From: Leidyana gryllorum EB-2025a
Taxonomy: Eukaryota > Apicomplexa
Direction of reading: 5' to 3'
NCBI GenBank assembly: GCA_048772705.1
Contig: JBLWGC010000104.1
Location: 558,001 to 622,000 of the forward strand
Length of the DNA: 64,000 bases
The position numbers and the translations under genes are program-made. The notes under the pieces were generated by a model, which saw only the letters and a list, made by a program, of their open reading frames with translations, made no database searches and was not told where the DNA came from. Positions 55,129-64,000 of this stretch are shown piece after piece (the first letter of the stretch is position 1; the number at the start of each line of letters is the position of its first letter).

Positions 55129-55668
55129 CTACAGTGGTGGGGATGCAGTCCGCAGGGCCTCCATGATGTTTTTCTGTTGAGCCCTATTCTCCGAACACAG
55201 TTTCACCATCATAGTCACTTCTCTCGGAATTTTGTGCCTGTCTTTGTCGACCACATTGGGCCAAGTGGTCAACTCTCCCTCAGGATTCCTCATATACCAC
55301 ACCATAACGCAGAATGCTCTCCAGTATGAATTCTTGATATCGTCACCAATCAATTGTCTCAGTGGTATGCCCCAGTTTCTTACAGGCACGGCGCCCAGTC
55401 CATACGGTCCGCCTTCGAGCATCCCGATAGCCTCTTGCACCATGATGGACAGCTGCTGGTCTGACCTCCTTGACAGCCAAGCCACAAACTTTTCTTCCAC
55501 CAGAGGTTCGGTTTGACAGACAAGAGGCTGAACGAGGGGCTGCAGCTTGCGCATTACCACAACCAGCGAATCCGCTTTGGAGATACTGCATCCGTACTGA
55601 CAGTTTGGGGGGTGTCCGGAGGTGTCTTCCGACGGTTGTTTGATCGCCTTCTTTGGATCGGGGTCCAT
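55129..55668 (-). CDS. Unassigned 179-aa protein
   Basis: It starts at the ATG at 55668 (MDPDPKKAIKQPSED). The frame stays open upstream to about 55767 and runs past a GTAAGA donor-like site, so a 5' exon is possible. The protein is globular with a Val/Leu-rich helix (SLVVVMRKLQPLVQPLVCQ) and an aromatic-rich centre (IKNSYWRAFCVMVWYMRNP). It is not recognised. It shares strand with, and lies next to, the repeat-built 1313-aa protein, which has a similar Trp/Arg-rich flavour. That is not enough to claim homology. Confidence 0.45.
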   Translation of the reverse strand: MDPDPKKAIKQPSEDTSGHPPNCQYGCSISKADSLVVVMRKLQPLVQPLVCQTEPLVEEKFVAWLSRRSDQQLSIMVQEAIGMLEGGPYGLGAVPVRNWGIPLRQLIGDDIKNSYWRAFCVMVWYMRNPEGELTTWPNVVDKDRHKIPREVTMMVKLCSENRAQQKNIMEALRTASPPL

Positions 55669-56409
55669 CCTATTCTTACCGTTATCGAAGGCTTTGATTG
55701 ACAGCTTGATCTGTAATAGACACACAGACACAACCCAGCTGCATCGCCCATTGGGACGATGCCGCACACAACTACAAAAGCACAGACAGAATAGAAAAGA
55801 TAGACAGAGCGAGAGATGCGCGACTCTTAATCAGTGACTATAGATCAACAAAACTACAACTAATCTACTACAACTTCTACTACTCATCATACCCGTTATA
55901 ACCCGATCACAGAGCCTACGCCTACAAAGGCGATCCTCCAAGGAACCAGACATGTCGGAACAAGTTGAGGAGGTCACGCCAATCCAACACCGCGTCACCA
56001 CCGATCCAAACCCCTCCCAGGACCCCGCAAACTCCAATCACAGCTTTCTCTCAGACAATTAGATTTTCTGCTTTCTGTATTATTACGCTGTGGTAGTCAT
56101 ATTCTCTTTCTAATGATCTCCCCTCCAGTACTCGTCGTCCTATCGATTACTGGTTACAATCAGCACTACCCTTCAGATTACTAATTACGCGGCGACAGTA
56201 TTGGCGAGGTAAATACCGATCAAATCCTCTATTCACAGTCGTTCCGTCACCAGTCATAGGCTAACTTCTCAGTCCGTGGGACAAGGATTGCTCACTGCGG
56301 TTGACGACTCGGCGGCTGCCCTGTTGGATATTGGGTGCTAGAAGGAAATCATCAAATGGAGTCCTCGCAGCAAAGTAAGAGTATTGGTATCCATTAGTCA
56401 TTTGTGATC
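55669..56409. other. Gene-poor interval, 741 nt
   Basis: AT-richer than the surrounding genes. Only short frames occur, and no splice-linked pair can be built. It leads into the composite repeat region. Confidence 0.4.
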
Positions 56410-57027
56410 GTCAGTTAGGGATAACTGGAACATTGGTCTCTTCAGTGAATGTCTGAAGCCAAGCGTATGCTATTATCATCATTTACGATCCGTCAATCAT
56501 TATTCATGAATCAGAGAACTTCGATGAAGGTCGTCTTTGGCTTGAAGCCTCCGACATATGCTTGTATATAGTCATTATTGCGTCATATTCAATTGTCAGA
56601 AATATAGGCCTAGAGTTTGTCGTCAACCAGCTTTGCTGTAACGCATCCTTTAAGTGTTGATCATCATTTGGATGCTCACGAGAGAAACGATATGAGGAGT
56701 AAAGCTTCACGATAATACCAGCACCAGATGGCCATCCAAGGAGACGCCCAAACAAGCACACGCACGCACACGAGCATCATACGATGCCAAGTTGTCTTTG
56801 AACCGTCAGTTAGGGATAACTGGAACATTGGTCTCTTCAGTGAATGTCTGAAGCCAAGCGTATGCTATTATCATCATGATCGGTAGGGAGCGACAGGTGG
56901 AGTGCCAGCGTGACTCGGTGCCACCCAAGTCGAGCTGGTACTCCGTTTAAGCCCACAAGTGAGTATAGGTTGCTGTTGTAGGAGAAGAGTGGCTAATGGA
57001 GCACTCAGGTCCTCAAAGAAGTCAACC
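56410..57027. repeat. Composite repeat, copy 1 (modules A-B-C)
   Basis: Module A (56410-56500, starting GTCAGTTAGGGATAACTGGA) is followed by module B (56511-56690, containing TCAGAGAACTTCGATGAAGG and ATATAGGCCTAGAGTTTGTC). Module C (about 56741-57027) contains a second copy of A at 56805-56878. The whole block recurs in the same orientation at 57463-58104. Short open frames cross A and B on both strands, and a one-base indel in B (four versus three T in the run near 56634) separates the copies. I read it as a duplicated, decaying gene or element fragment. Confidence 0.8.
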
Positions 57028-57077
57028 ACAACACCAAATCATGTAACACATCATGCATAACACAATTGGGAATGAGT

Positions 57078-57375
57078 TCAGAGAACTTTGATGAAGGTCG
57101 TCTTCGACTGAAAGCCTCCGACATATGCTTGTATAGAGTCATCATTAGGTCATACCATATTGTCAGAAATATAGGCCTAGAGTTTGTCGTCAACCAGCTT
57201 TTGCTGTAACGCATCCTTTAAGTGTTGATCATCATGACAAGTGCAGGCAAAGAGGGGATCACAAGAGGTCGAAGAGATGTAAAACCCTCCATATCATGGC
57301 AAAATGTGTTGTCAGAGAACTTTGATGAAGGTCGTCTTAGGCTTTGGGCCTCGGACATATGCTTGTTTTCGTTCA
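57078..57375. repeat. Extra B-module copies between the two composite repeats
   Basis: A nearly full B module lies at 57078-57235 and a truncated one at 57312-57375 that stops matching after CTCGGACATATGCTTG. Both are in the same orientation as the B modules of the flanking composite repeats. Confidence 0.8.
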
Positions 57376-57462
57376 TCATAAGTTGGTCGACGAGAACAAT
57401 AAGTATAACATCAGCACATAGAATGGCAGTGTCAAAAGAATAAGAAGTAATTAGTGATCGTG

Positions 57463-58104
57463 GTCAGTTAGGGATAACTGGAACATTGGTCTCTTCAGTG
57501 AATGTCTGAAGCCAAGCGTATGCTATTATCATCATTTACGATCCGTCAATCATAACGAGTGAATCAGAGAACTTTGATGAAGGTCGTCTTCGGCTTTGAG
57601 CCTCCGACATATGCTTGTATATAGTCATCATTGAGTCATAAGAAATTGTCAGAAATATAGGCCTAGAGTTTGTCGTCAACCAGCTTTTGCTGTAACGCAT
57701 CCTTTAAGTGTTGATCATCATTTGGATGCTCACGAGAAAAACTATATGAAGGGTAGAGCTCCACGAAGAAGAATAGTACCAATAATACAGCACAATATGT
57801 CCGTCCAAGGAGACGCCCAAACAAGCACACGCACGCACACGAGCATCACACGATGCCAAGTTGTCTTTGAACCGTCAGTTAGGGATAACTGGAACATTGG
57901 TCTCTTCAGTGAATGTCTGAAGCCAAGCGTATGCTATTATCATCATGATCGGTAGGGAGCGACAGGTGGAGTGCCAGCGTGACTCGGTGCCACCCAAGTC
58001 GAGCTGGTACTCCGTTTAAGCCCACAAGTGAGTATAGGTTGCTGTTGTAGGAGAAGAGTGGGTAATGGAGCACTCAGGTCCTCAAAGAAGTCAACCAAAG
58101 CATG
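57463..58104. repeat. Composite repeat, copy 2 (modules A-B-C)
   Basis: Direct repeat of 56410-57027: A at 57463-57554, B at 57563-57740, C at about 57808-58104 with an internal A at 57874-57946. The C parts are nearly identical over ~290 bp (differences include ATCATAC/ATCACAC and GTGGCTAA/GTGGGTAA). The B parts have diverged more, so the modules appear to differ in age or constraint. Confidence 0.85.
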
Positions 58105-58215
58105 TGGCATGAAGATTGACTGATAAGTGGAAGCGGGATGACTTGAGAGATCCAAAAGTTTGGCTGATGAGAAATAAAATATGCACTGCCGATAATGGAG
58201 AGACAAAAACGTGTT

Positions 58216-58575
58216 TTAGTCCAAGAGCCAATTCTTGCATGTTCCTCTGCACTTGCAGCATCGGCAACCTTGGAAGTGGCCATTGGCATTGGCGGGCTCA
58301 CCAGGTTGTGCGTAGTGTGACCTTCCGCCAGCGAGAGGCGAGATCATCACAGTCTGGTCAGTGAACGGCACCCAGTCGCCGGGGGCAGTAGGTTGAGGAG
58401 AGGTGATGAGAGGTGACGTTGTAGAATAGGGGGGGGTTGGCACGGGGTTTGTATTAGTCGTTGTTGGCGTCTGAGTTGGACGGGGCAGTTGATAGAGGGG
58501 GGCAGCTTGGCCCGCTTGAGGTCTTGTGCCGATGGGCACAGGCACAGAATAGCTTGGCATATCGACAGGGGCCAT
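58216..58575 (-). CDS. Small Pro-rich protein with a C-terminal cysteine cluster, 119 aa (3' end tentative)
   Basis: ATG at 58575. The first ~75 residues are Pro/Thr/Ser-rich (e.g. LPRPTQTPTTTNTNPVPTPP). The C-terminus has GCRCCKCRGTCKNWLLD, six Cys/near-Cys positions in a short space, suggestive of metal binding or palmitoylation. A GTGCAG donor inside the Cys cluster could link it to sequence in the repeat region, so the stop at 58216 is not certain. It begins 29 nt from the divergent Rad17-like gene. Family is unknown. Confidence 0.45.
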   Translation of the reverse strand: MAPVDMPSYSVPVPIGTRPQAGQAAPLYQLPRPTQTPTTTNTNPVPTPPYSTTSPLITSPQPTAPGDWVPFTDQTVMISPLAGGRSHYAQPGEPANANGHFQGCRCCKCRGTCKNWLLD

Positions 58576-58604
58576 TTGAACTCAGTCTTATGAAAACTTT
58601 GTGA

Positions 58605-60744
58605 ATGGCACAACCTCGAAAGGGTGGGCAGGACAAGCAAACGAAACTAAATGCCGTGGCTCGAAGATCCATAGTTGGTACAAAGCCGTCGGCACCGGCA
58701 GCCAAGCCTAAGAGAGCGGCGGCCAAAGCCCCGACAGTACAGCACCCCGCAAACCCCCTCCAGCTGCGCAAACTACAGGCTGAGGTCAAACGGTTACTTT
58801 TAGAGAATGACACAGAAGCACTGCTAGACTTCTTGGTAGTGTATGGCCCGTGCGGCAGTGGGAAGAAGTCCGCTGTGGAAGCCGTATTGGCTTTTGAGGG
58901 TTTGCAGCCTGTCACACAGCTCGATCTAGACGCTATCTGGCACTGCTTTGACAGAACCAAATACTATGACTTTCTCTTTGCCATTGAGCTTCGGTAAGCG
59001 ACAGCTCAAGTTGGTCGCAATCTGACTGCTGCTGTGTAAAGGGTCGCGGAAGCGGCCAGTAGGCAGGCGAAGCCGACTAACGAGCGAGTGTTGGTGGTTG
59101 TCACTTCCATCCCATCTGCATTACTGGAGAGGCGAGCTCTGGTGGACTTTATCTCGCGGCTGAGCAGATCTTGGACGAGTTGTCCCGCCCTCTTCATTAT
59201 GCGCTTAACGCTGGACAACAGCATCCAGCATCAGAGCTGTCTGCAGTTGAAAATGCTGAAGGATGCACACAACGAATTGGGAGTGCACTTGTTTTCAATG
59301 CCCGCAGTCGCAGATACCTTTATGGTCGCTTTCATCAAGTCGTTGCTTCCGCCGGGAACGCCCGCACAGCGCATCGACGACATTAAGGTATCGAAAAGCA
59401 GTCTGTTAAATCAACATTCTGTTCGAAAGCGTGCAGCCAATGGGGATCTGCGACAAGCCAGACTTATGGCAGAGGAGAAGGTCGCGATTGGGGTCACGAA
59501 CTTCAATGGTGCCAGTCACATCACTGACCAAAAGATGGATCGGTTTCCCTTCGCCGCTCGAATCCTGAGAGGGAAGCGAGTCTCGTGGTTGGAAGTTCGC
59601 AAAGCCGACTTGATCAGTGCGGCTGCTTATGAGGACATTAAAGAAGGACGGAGGGTTGCAGAAGACGAGATCCCCTCCACAGCACCTTCCTTGTTGAATG
59701 GTCTGATGGAATTCCACTATTTCCAAGTCAATCCCTTTATGCTCCTGAGTGAGATCGAGAAAGTCGCGCCTCTCTACTATGACCCTCGGAATCGGGCTAA
59801 GAACGAGTGGTATGGGGCAGTGGCCGAGGCCTTAGATCAAGAGCCCTCGAATGTTCGTTTGCGAATGGATCCCAAACTCCGCAGTTTCTCGCCCATATGG
59901 GCCCCATTGAACTACCAAATGGGCTTAATCGAGAAGAGACGGAAGGCTCAAGCGGTCAAGAAGGAAGAAATGGTGGACGCCGATGCTGTGGAAATGAGGC
60001 ACCCAATGTTCCGGCCCCCACCGTACTTTAATATCGCAGCTGAAGTTGCGATTCAAACGGATGATAGCCTGAAACAGCTCCTGCGGAGCGTCGAAGATGG
60101 TCTGCCCAGACACATTCACGATCTGGAAGACCTCGCTGTGGCAGCCGCTGAGGTAAGGTGCAGCGACCGTCATGACTCAGTGACGGACTGATGACGCTTC
60201 TCAGGTGTCTGTGGCCGCAGCTATGACCTCCAACATGTGGGACAGGTGTGGCTATGACAGTGAATTTGGGGTCAGAACCTTAGATAACGCTACTGTTCTG
60301 CTTCAAGGTGTACATGGAGCGATCACCAAGACAGCAGGACGAATGGGTGACCCGGCCAAGATGTTTCAGGGCAGCGGGTCAAGAGAACGCGCATTGCGAG
60401 AGGCTCAGAAGAACTATAAAGGACGATTAAAGGGTGAGCTCTCTCCCAAATGCTCACCAGCGCCAGGTGATTTTGTCTTGACAGAACTGTGGCTGCAATT
60501 TGTGCGAGACAAGAGTCTCCCGCTCTCTCAAGACAAACCCGTACGGTGTCGTCGTCTTTTCGTCGACATTCTGCCGGGCATCCATTTCACGGGAAACGAG
60601 TCCTCGATGGAGGATGAGGCACTGCAATTGTTCTGGGGAGCGGCAAGCAAAGACACGGACAACGACATGTTTGATGATCTGGAGGATTACGACCCCGATG
60701 GGGGAGGGGTGGATGACTTTGAACCAATAGAAGTCTGTTGGTAA
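58605..60744 (+). CDS. Rad17/Rad24-like AAA+ checkpoint clamp-loader (probable)
   Basis: Four exons (58605-58993, 59042-60152, 60205-60433, 60467-60744) encode about 668 aa. A basic N-terminus leads to a Walker A loop VVYGPCGSGKKSAVEAV. A strand VLVVVTSIPSALL and DFISRLSRSWTSCPALFIM fit the Walker B/sensor region, without a clean DEAD/DExx box. DRFPFAARILRGKR and LLNGLMEFHYFQVNPFMLLS resemble the 'FHALGKxLxxKR' and lid regions of Rad17. The C-terminus is acidic (DDLEDYDPDGGGVDDFEP). Rad17 loads the 9-1-1 clamp at damaged DNA. ORC4 or another RFC-like ATPase is the alternative. The 33-nt intron at 60434-60466 is in frame. Confidence 0.5.
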
Positions 60745-60771
60745 CATTCATTTACTCATTCAGTGACACGT

Positions 60772-61241
60772 TCATCCAAGAAGCTTATCCACAAGCTCTT
60801 TGTAGGGAATGTTGGCCCCCTGCGCGCACATCTTGCAGAGACCATCAATTTGCGATTCGCTGAGGAGATCGCCGAGGGTACGGAGGATTTCACCGAGCTC
60901 TTTAGCCGTGATGGTTCCATTCTTGCTACGGTCAAACTTGGCAAAGTGAGCTATGAGCTCTGCCTTGGGGTCCCGGTTGCCAATGGTGCTGGTGATAGCC
61001 GCTTTGAGTTTCTGCAACACCACCAAGTCTCCTGTGGATTCGGCCGTTGACAACTCACCTCGTATTGTACTAATCCACCACCCGATCCCAATTGCTTCAC
61101 AAAAGCGGTTTCCTGATCCGTAGTTAGGTAGATACCGCAAGCCCGCATGGCCAATAACGCCTCTCCTTCGTTCAACAACCCATCGCCATCGCGATCGAAG
61201 GCCAAGATAGCCTCTTTAACTTTATTGTCTAGCGAGGACAT
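60772..61241 (-). CDS. EF-hand protein (calmodulin / myosin light-chain type), 140 aa
   Basis: Exons 61241-61059 and 61011-60772 with a 47-nt intron. There are four EF-hand positions. EF1 loop DRDGDGLLNEGE and EF3 loop DRSKNGTITAKE have the canonical 12-residue pattern. EF2 (around LGSGGGLVQYEK) and EF4 (AQGANIPYKELV) lack the acidic ligands. The linker and FAKFDRSKNGTITAKELGEI are close to calmodulin and essential light chains. Two calcium sites are therefore likely, or none if it is a light chain. It converges on the Rad17-like gene with a 27-nt gap. Confidence 0.85.
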
Positions 61242-61378
61242 GATCTATTGACACATTTAGAGCCACATGCAGCGAGCTGAAGGGCTGTCGACCGCCCAAA
61301 TTGACCAACATGGAAATACACAAATAGTCACTTGTCGAAACTTATACTATCCGATATTGTAACCTAATCCAAGGCTCG

Positions 61379-63239
61379 ATGGGTGTAAATCATCGCAAGA
61401 ATGACAACAAGCTGAACGTAAGTACAGTTTCATGATGCATGCTTCCTGGTGGTGTGGGACCCTATGGGACTTACCAAATGTACCCACGATAATCACTTGA
61501 AAGTACGTGTTTAAGCCGCGACCAACAATTACAGATGTACTCAGCTCGCTGTACCCTTCATCGACCCTGCCGGCAACGTAGAAGGCTGGTTCAGATTCGT
61601 AAGTGCAACCACCAACACTCACTACCCCGCATTTCCCTCCCCGACACACACACGGAGACACGACCTTGTTATCAGACTGATGAGTTCTTGTGCCCGGAAG
61701 TACGGTACACCTCTTTTCCTCCGACCACGACGGTGAAACTAGGAGGCCGCTCTTTGGAGATTGATCGAGCAGTTCCGCTCAAGCTGCGACTATTGGAAGA
61801 ACACGAAGACTATCATTTTTGGTGCAACAAGAAACAACACTCCCAGCGCATCAACTGCGGAGAATATCACAAAGACTTTGGCGATGTCGAAGTCGGTTAC
61901 TCGTTCAGTTCTCCCCAGACCCACATATGGTAAGCCGCGATTATTCGATTGATAGCTCCACTTTCACCCAGGTTCGCGGGCTACGCGATCCACGCTGATT
62001 GTTTTGAGAACTTATTCTTCTCGAGTCATAATGCCACCGTTCGAGTCACGCCCGAACACGTCATAGCCAAGGAATTGCAGATGGAGGATCTAATGGGAAG
62101 CGCTCAGACGGATCACGACGGTCAACCCAAGAATAAGGTTGCGCTTAACGATCTCAAGATAACCAGATCTCTCTTTGAGATGGTGGTGGAGGAAGGAGCG
62201 GACTTTCCCATCTATACGGCCGCTGTTCCGAAACGCGTTGAAACTTATAAAGGTTATGTCACCGAGTTGGTACCGACTGCAGAGTTTGTCAATGATTGTG
62301 AACGGGAGATTATCCGCCGGGATGCTTGGGATGTGGGAGCTGCGGTGGCACAGATCAGTGACCCGGTATCCTTTCCTCCGACTTTCCCGCCGGTCAAACC
62401 TTTTGAGCACTCTGCACTATTCTGGTCTTTTATTTTCAACAAGTTGAGGGAACAACGACTCTCTCGAGATGTAAGTCAATTTGTGTCGTCACTTTGATGT
62501 CGGGCCACAGGACTTGGAGCAAGCGTTCAAAGACGTGATTCTTCTAAATCGATACCAACAATATGAGCGAGAGTCCCGTCGGAAAGATCGAAAGTATCAA
62601 GAAGCTCTGGACCGTCTGGCAGCTCTATTCGCGTCTCCAGAGGCAGAGCATAAGGGAACGTGGCCGGTGGCCCCGGTCAAATATGCAGACTGCGACTGTG
62701 TGCTCTGTCGAGAGGGTGGAGTCGACTCGCCACGTCATGGGCGCCTGACAAAGAGCAGTCGACACGGACGACACCATCGACGGACACCCTCCACGGCCGT
62801 CCCTCACTCCCAAACTCCGGCTAACAGTCGCCGACATCACCATAGAGGACATCATCGTCACACTCCAGCGGATGATGGAGTAGCGGAGCAACGCCCTCGC
62901 ACATGTCGTCACAGAGCACGAGCGATGAACGACATGTCTCCGCAATCTTTCGGAGACGGTGGGTCAGATGGATTTGTACGACGGCGGTCATCCACGAAGA
63001 GCGCGCGATTTTGGGACCGGGCCGAAGTCGCGGCTGCAGCGACCCGTCTTGCCGAAGTATGTCTGGCAAAGCCGAATGATATTGCAGCTGATCAGACCAG
63101 CAGCCCTGGCACCGATCTGACGCCTCCACCCGCTGGTGCACCGCTCTACTTTTATACTGGCGGTGTGCGACGTATGCCGGGCGACGGGGCTGCGAATGTA
63201 GAGTACCCACTAAGCGTTTCCGCGTATGGAGCGTACTGA
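61379..63239 (+). CDS. Unassigned 524-aa protein with a His/Arg-rich C-terminal region
   Basis: Five exons (61379-61417, 61545-61598, 61676-61929, 61972-62470, 62511-63239). Phase is kept at every join. The first intron (127 nt) is the weakest call. The N-terminal half is globular, e.g. VPFIDPAGNVEGWFRF, FWCNKKQHSQRINCGEYH and HIWFAGYAIHADCFENLFF, the last two with several Cys/His/Asp residues that could bind metal. The C-terminal third is low complexity with His/Arg (SRRHHHRGHHRHTP), DCDCVLC and Pro/Gly. It shares a 137-nt promoter with the EF-hand gene. Not recognised. Confidence 0.55.
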
Positions 63240-63266
63240 ACACACATCACTCCTTTCTGCACGTTC

Positions 63267-64000
63267 ATGTCCGTGGATGAGTCTAAGCCCGATATATCCT
63301 TTTTAGGATATGGGGACAAACCAGAGAAGGTGAAGGTGGACAAGGGCGACCGATTCGGTCCTTCCACCATCACTCGAGTTGCGGCGGGTCTCAGCCACTC
63401 TTTTGCCATTTGCACCCGTCACAGTCGCCCCCAATTATTCGGATGGGGTCAGAACAACAGCAATGTATTAGGAATAGGCGAAACAGTGAGCGGTCGTTAA
63501 TCGTACGTCCCATTTCTCTATGCATACAGTGGGCCGAAACTACAGTTCCGGTTTGGGTGGAGATGCTGAAAGATATGGAGCTCTTCCAAGTCGCGACTGG
63601 CAAAAGTCACACTATGATCCTAACGAAACGATTCGAGAGCTCTGGAGGCAAATTATGGTCTTATGGGTTGGGAAAGCAAGGGCGGTTAGGTTACGTCAAA
63701 AACAGTGAAATCGGCCCTCCCCCCAATGCCAACGAGGAGGAAGCCTGGTTCACCCTCAAACCAGGCCGTGTTCGATTCCCAGACCCCAAAATGAAGGTAT
63801 CTCGAGTCGCCTGTGGAGCTGATCATACACTCGCCGTCTCTGAACACGGAGAGCTGTACGCTTGGGGATACGGAGAGAGTGGCGCACTTGGACTCGGACA
63901 CTCAGGCACACAGTGGGAACCAGAAAGAGTACACTTTCCCCAAAGCGGCGAGTTTGTTGCTCACATGGCTGGTGGATCTAAACACAGTATTTGCTGTACC
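63267..64000 (+). CDS. RCC1-repeat protein, 5' part (runs off the right edge)
   Basis: Exon 1 is 63267-63485, intron 63486-63529 (44 nt), and exon 2 runs from 63530 to the window end, in frame throughout. RCC1-type blades are evident: ITRVAAGLSHSFAICTRH, QLFGWGQNNSNVLGIGET, LFQVATGKSHTMIL, LWSYGLGKQGRLGY, VACGADHTLAVSEHGELYAW, GESGALGLGHSG. The repeated HxxA...GxNxxGQLG pattern makes a seven-bladed propeller. The ~25-residue N-terminus is short, so nothing shows whether this is a RanGEF or another RCC1-superfamily protein. It starts 27 nt after the previous gene. Confidence 0.8.

Noticed and set aside
56414-56428. TTAGGGATAACTGG in repeat A, similar to a conserved large-subunit rRNA loop and to a homing-endonuclease site
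   Set aside because: The match stops after about 12 bases, flanking rRNA sequence is absent, and the full meganuclease site is not present.
55800-58200. Spliced-leader or snRNA gene array
   Set aside because: None of the repeats contains a leader-like CCGTAGCCA...CTCAAG segment, an Sm site followed by a hairpin, or a recognisable U-RNA core.
1-64000. CRISPR arrays, bacterial operons, insertion sequences, riboswitches
   Set aside because: The sequence is intron-rich eukaryotic DNA; the tandem repeats seen are coding or composite and lack spacer structure.

Overview
This window looks like nuclear DNA of a unicellular eukaryote with very small introns. The best fit is an alveolate, most likely a perkinsid (Perkinsus-like). 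That assignment is an inference: it rests on the actin sequence, the standard stop codons, dense genes on both strands and about 90 GT-AG introns, mostly 40-50 nt with GTGAG or GTAAG donors. I found no spliced-leader gene, rRNA or tRNA that would settle it. Exon joins were worked out by hand from splice motifs and by checking that reading phase is kept; most genes close in frame.

Layout. 1-6.7 kb, all minus after a partial exon at the left edge: an unassigned 497-aa protein, a nucleotide-sugar-type (SLC35B) transporter, eIF3 subunit h, a SpoU-type RNA methyltransferase and a 354-aa orphan. 6.7-13.9 kb: a membrane-anchored histidine phosphatase (+), a 14-exon LysM/GRAM-like/TLDc protein (-), a two-helix membrane orphan (+) and a CysQ-type bisphosphate nucleotidase (-) whose 3' end overlaps the orphan. 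14-24.8 kb: actin, EMC10 and a protein with a PP1-docking-like motif (+); a tandem double histidine-phosphatase protein and a hexokinase (-); an acidic 8-exon protein (+); an HMG-box protein (-). 25-39.5 kb: an orphan, a 1274-aa coiled-coil protein and an SFT2 vesicle protein (-); a kelch/coiled-coil protein (+); a small orphan and a SAP-PHD-PINIT-MIZ SUMO E3 ligase (-). 39.7-50 kb (+): an importin/exportin-like HEAT protein and an ABCC (MRP) transporter. 50.5-55.7 kb (-): a 1313-aa orphan made of three internal repeat families, and a second orphan. 55.7-58.2 kb: gene-poor DNA with a duplicated composite repeat. 58.2-64 kb: a Pro/Cys-rich orphan (-), a Rad17-like ATPase (+), an EF-hand protein (-), a 524-aa orphan (+) and the start of an RCC1-repeat gene (+).

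The genes are a housekeeping mixture (translation, secretion, glycolysis, sulfur/nucleotide salvage, cytoskeleton, chromatin, DNA checkpoint) with lineage-specific proteins between them. There is no operon logic. Several neighbours are divergent with short shared promoters, for example the SUMO ligase and the exportin-like gene 131 nt apart. The most unusual parts are the repeat-built protein at 50.5-54.4 kb, the repeat element at 56.4-58.1 kb, the double phosphatase at 18.1-21.2 kb and a set of stop-free introns whose length is a multiple of three.
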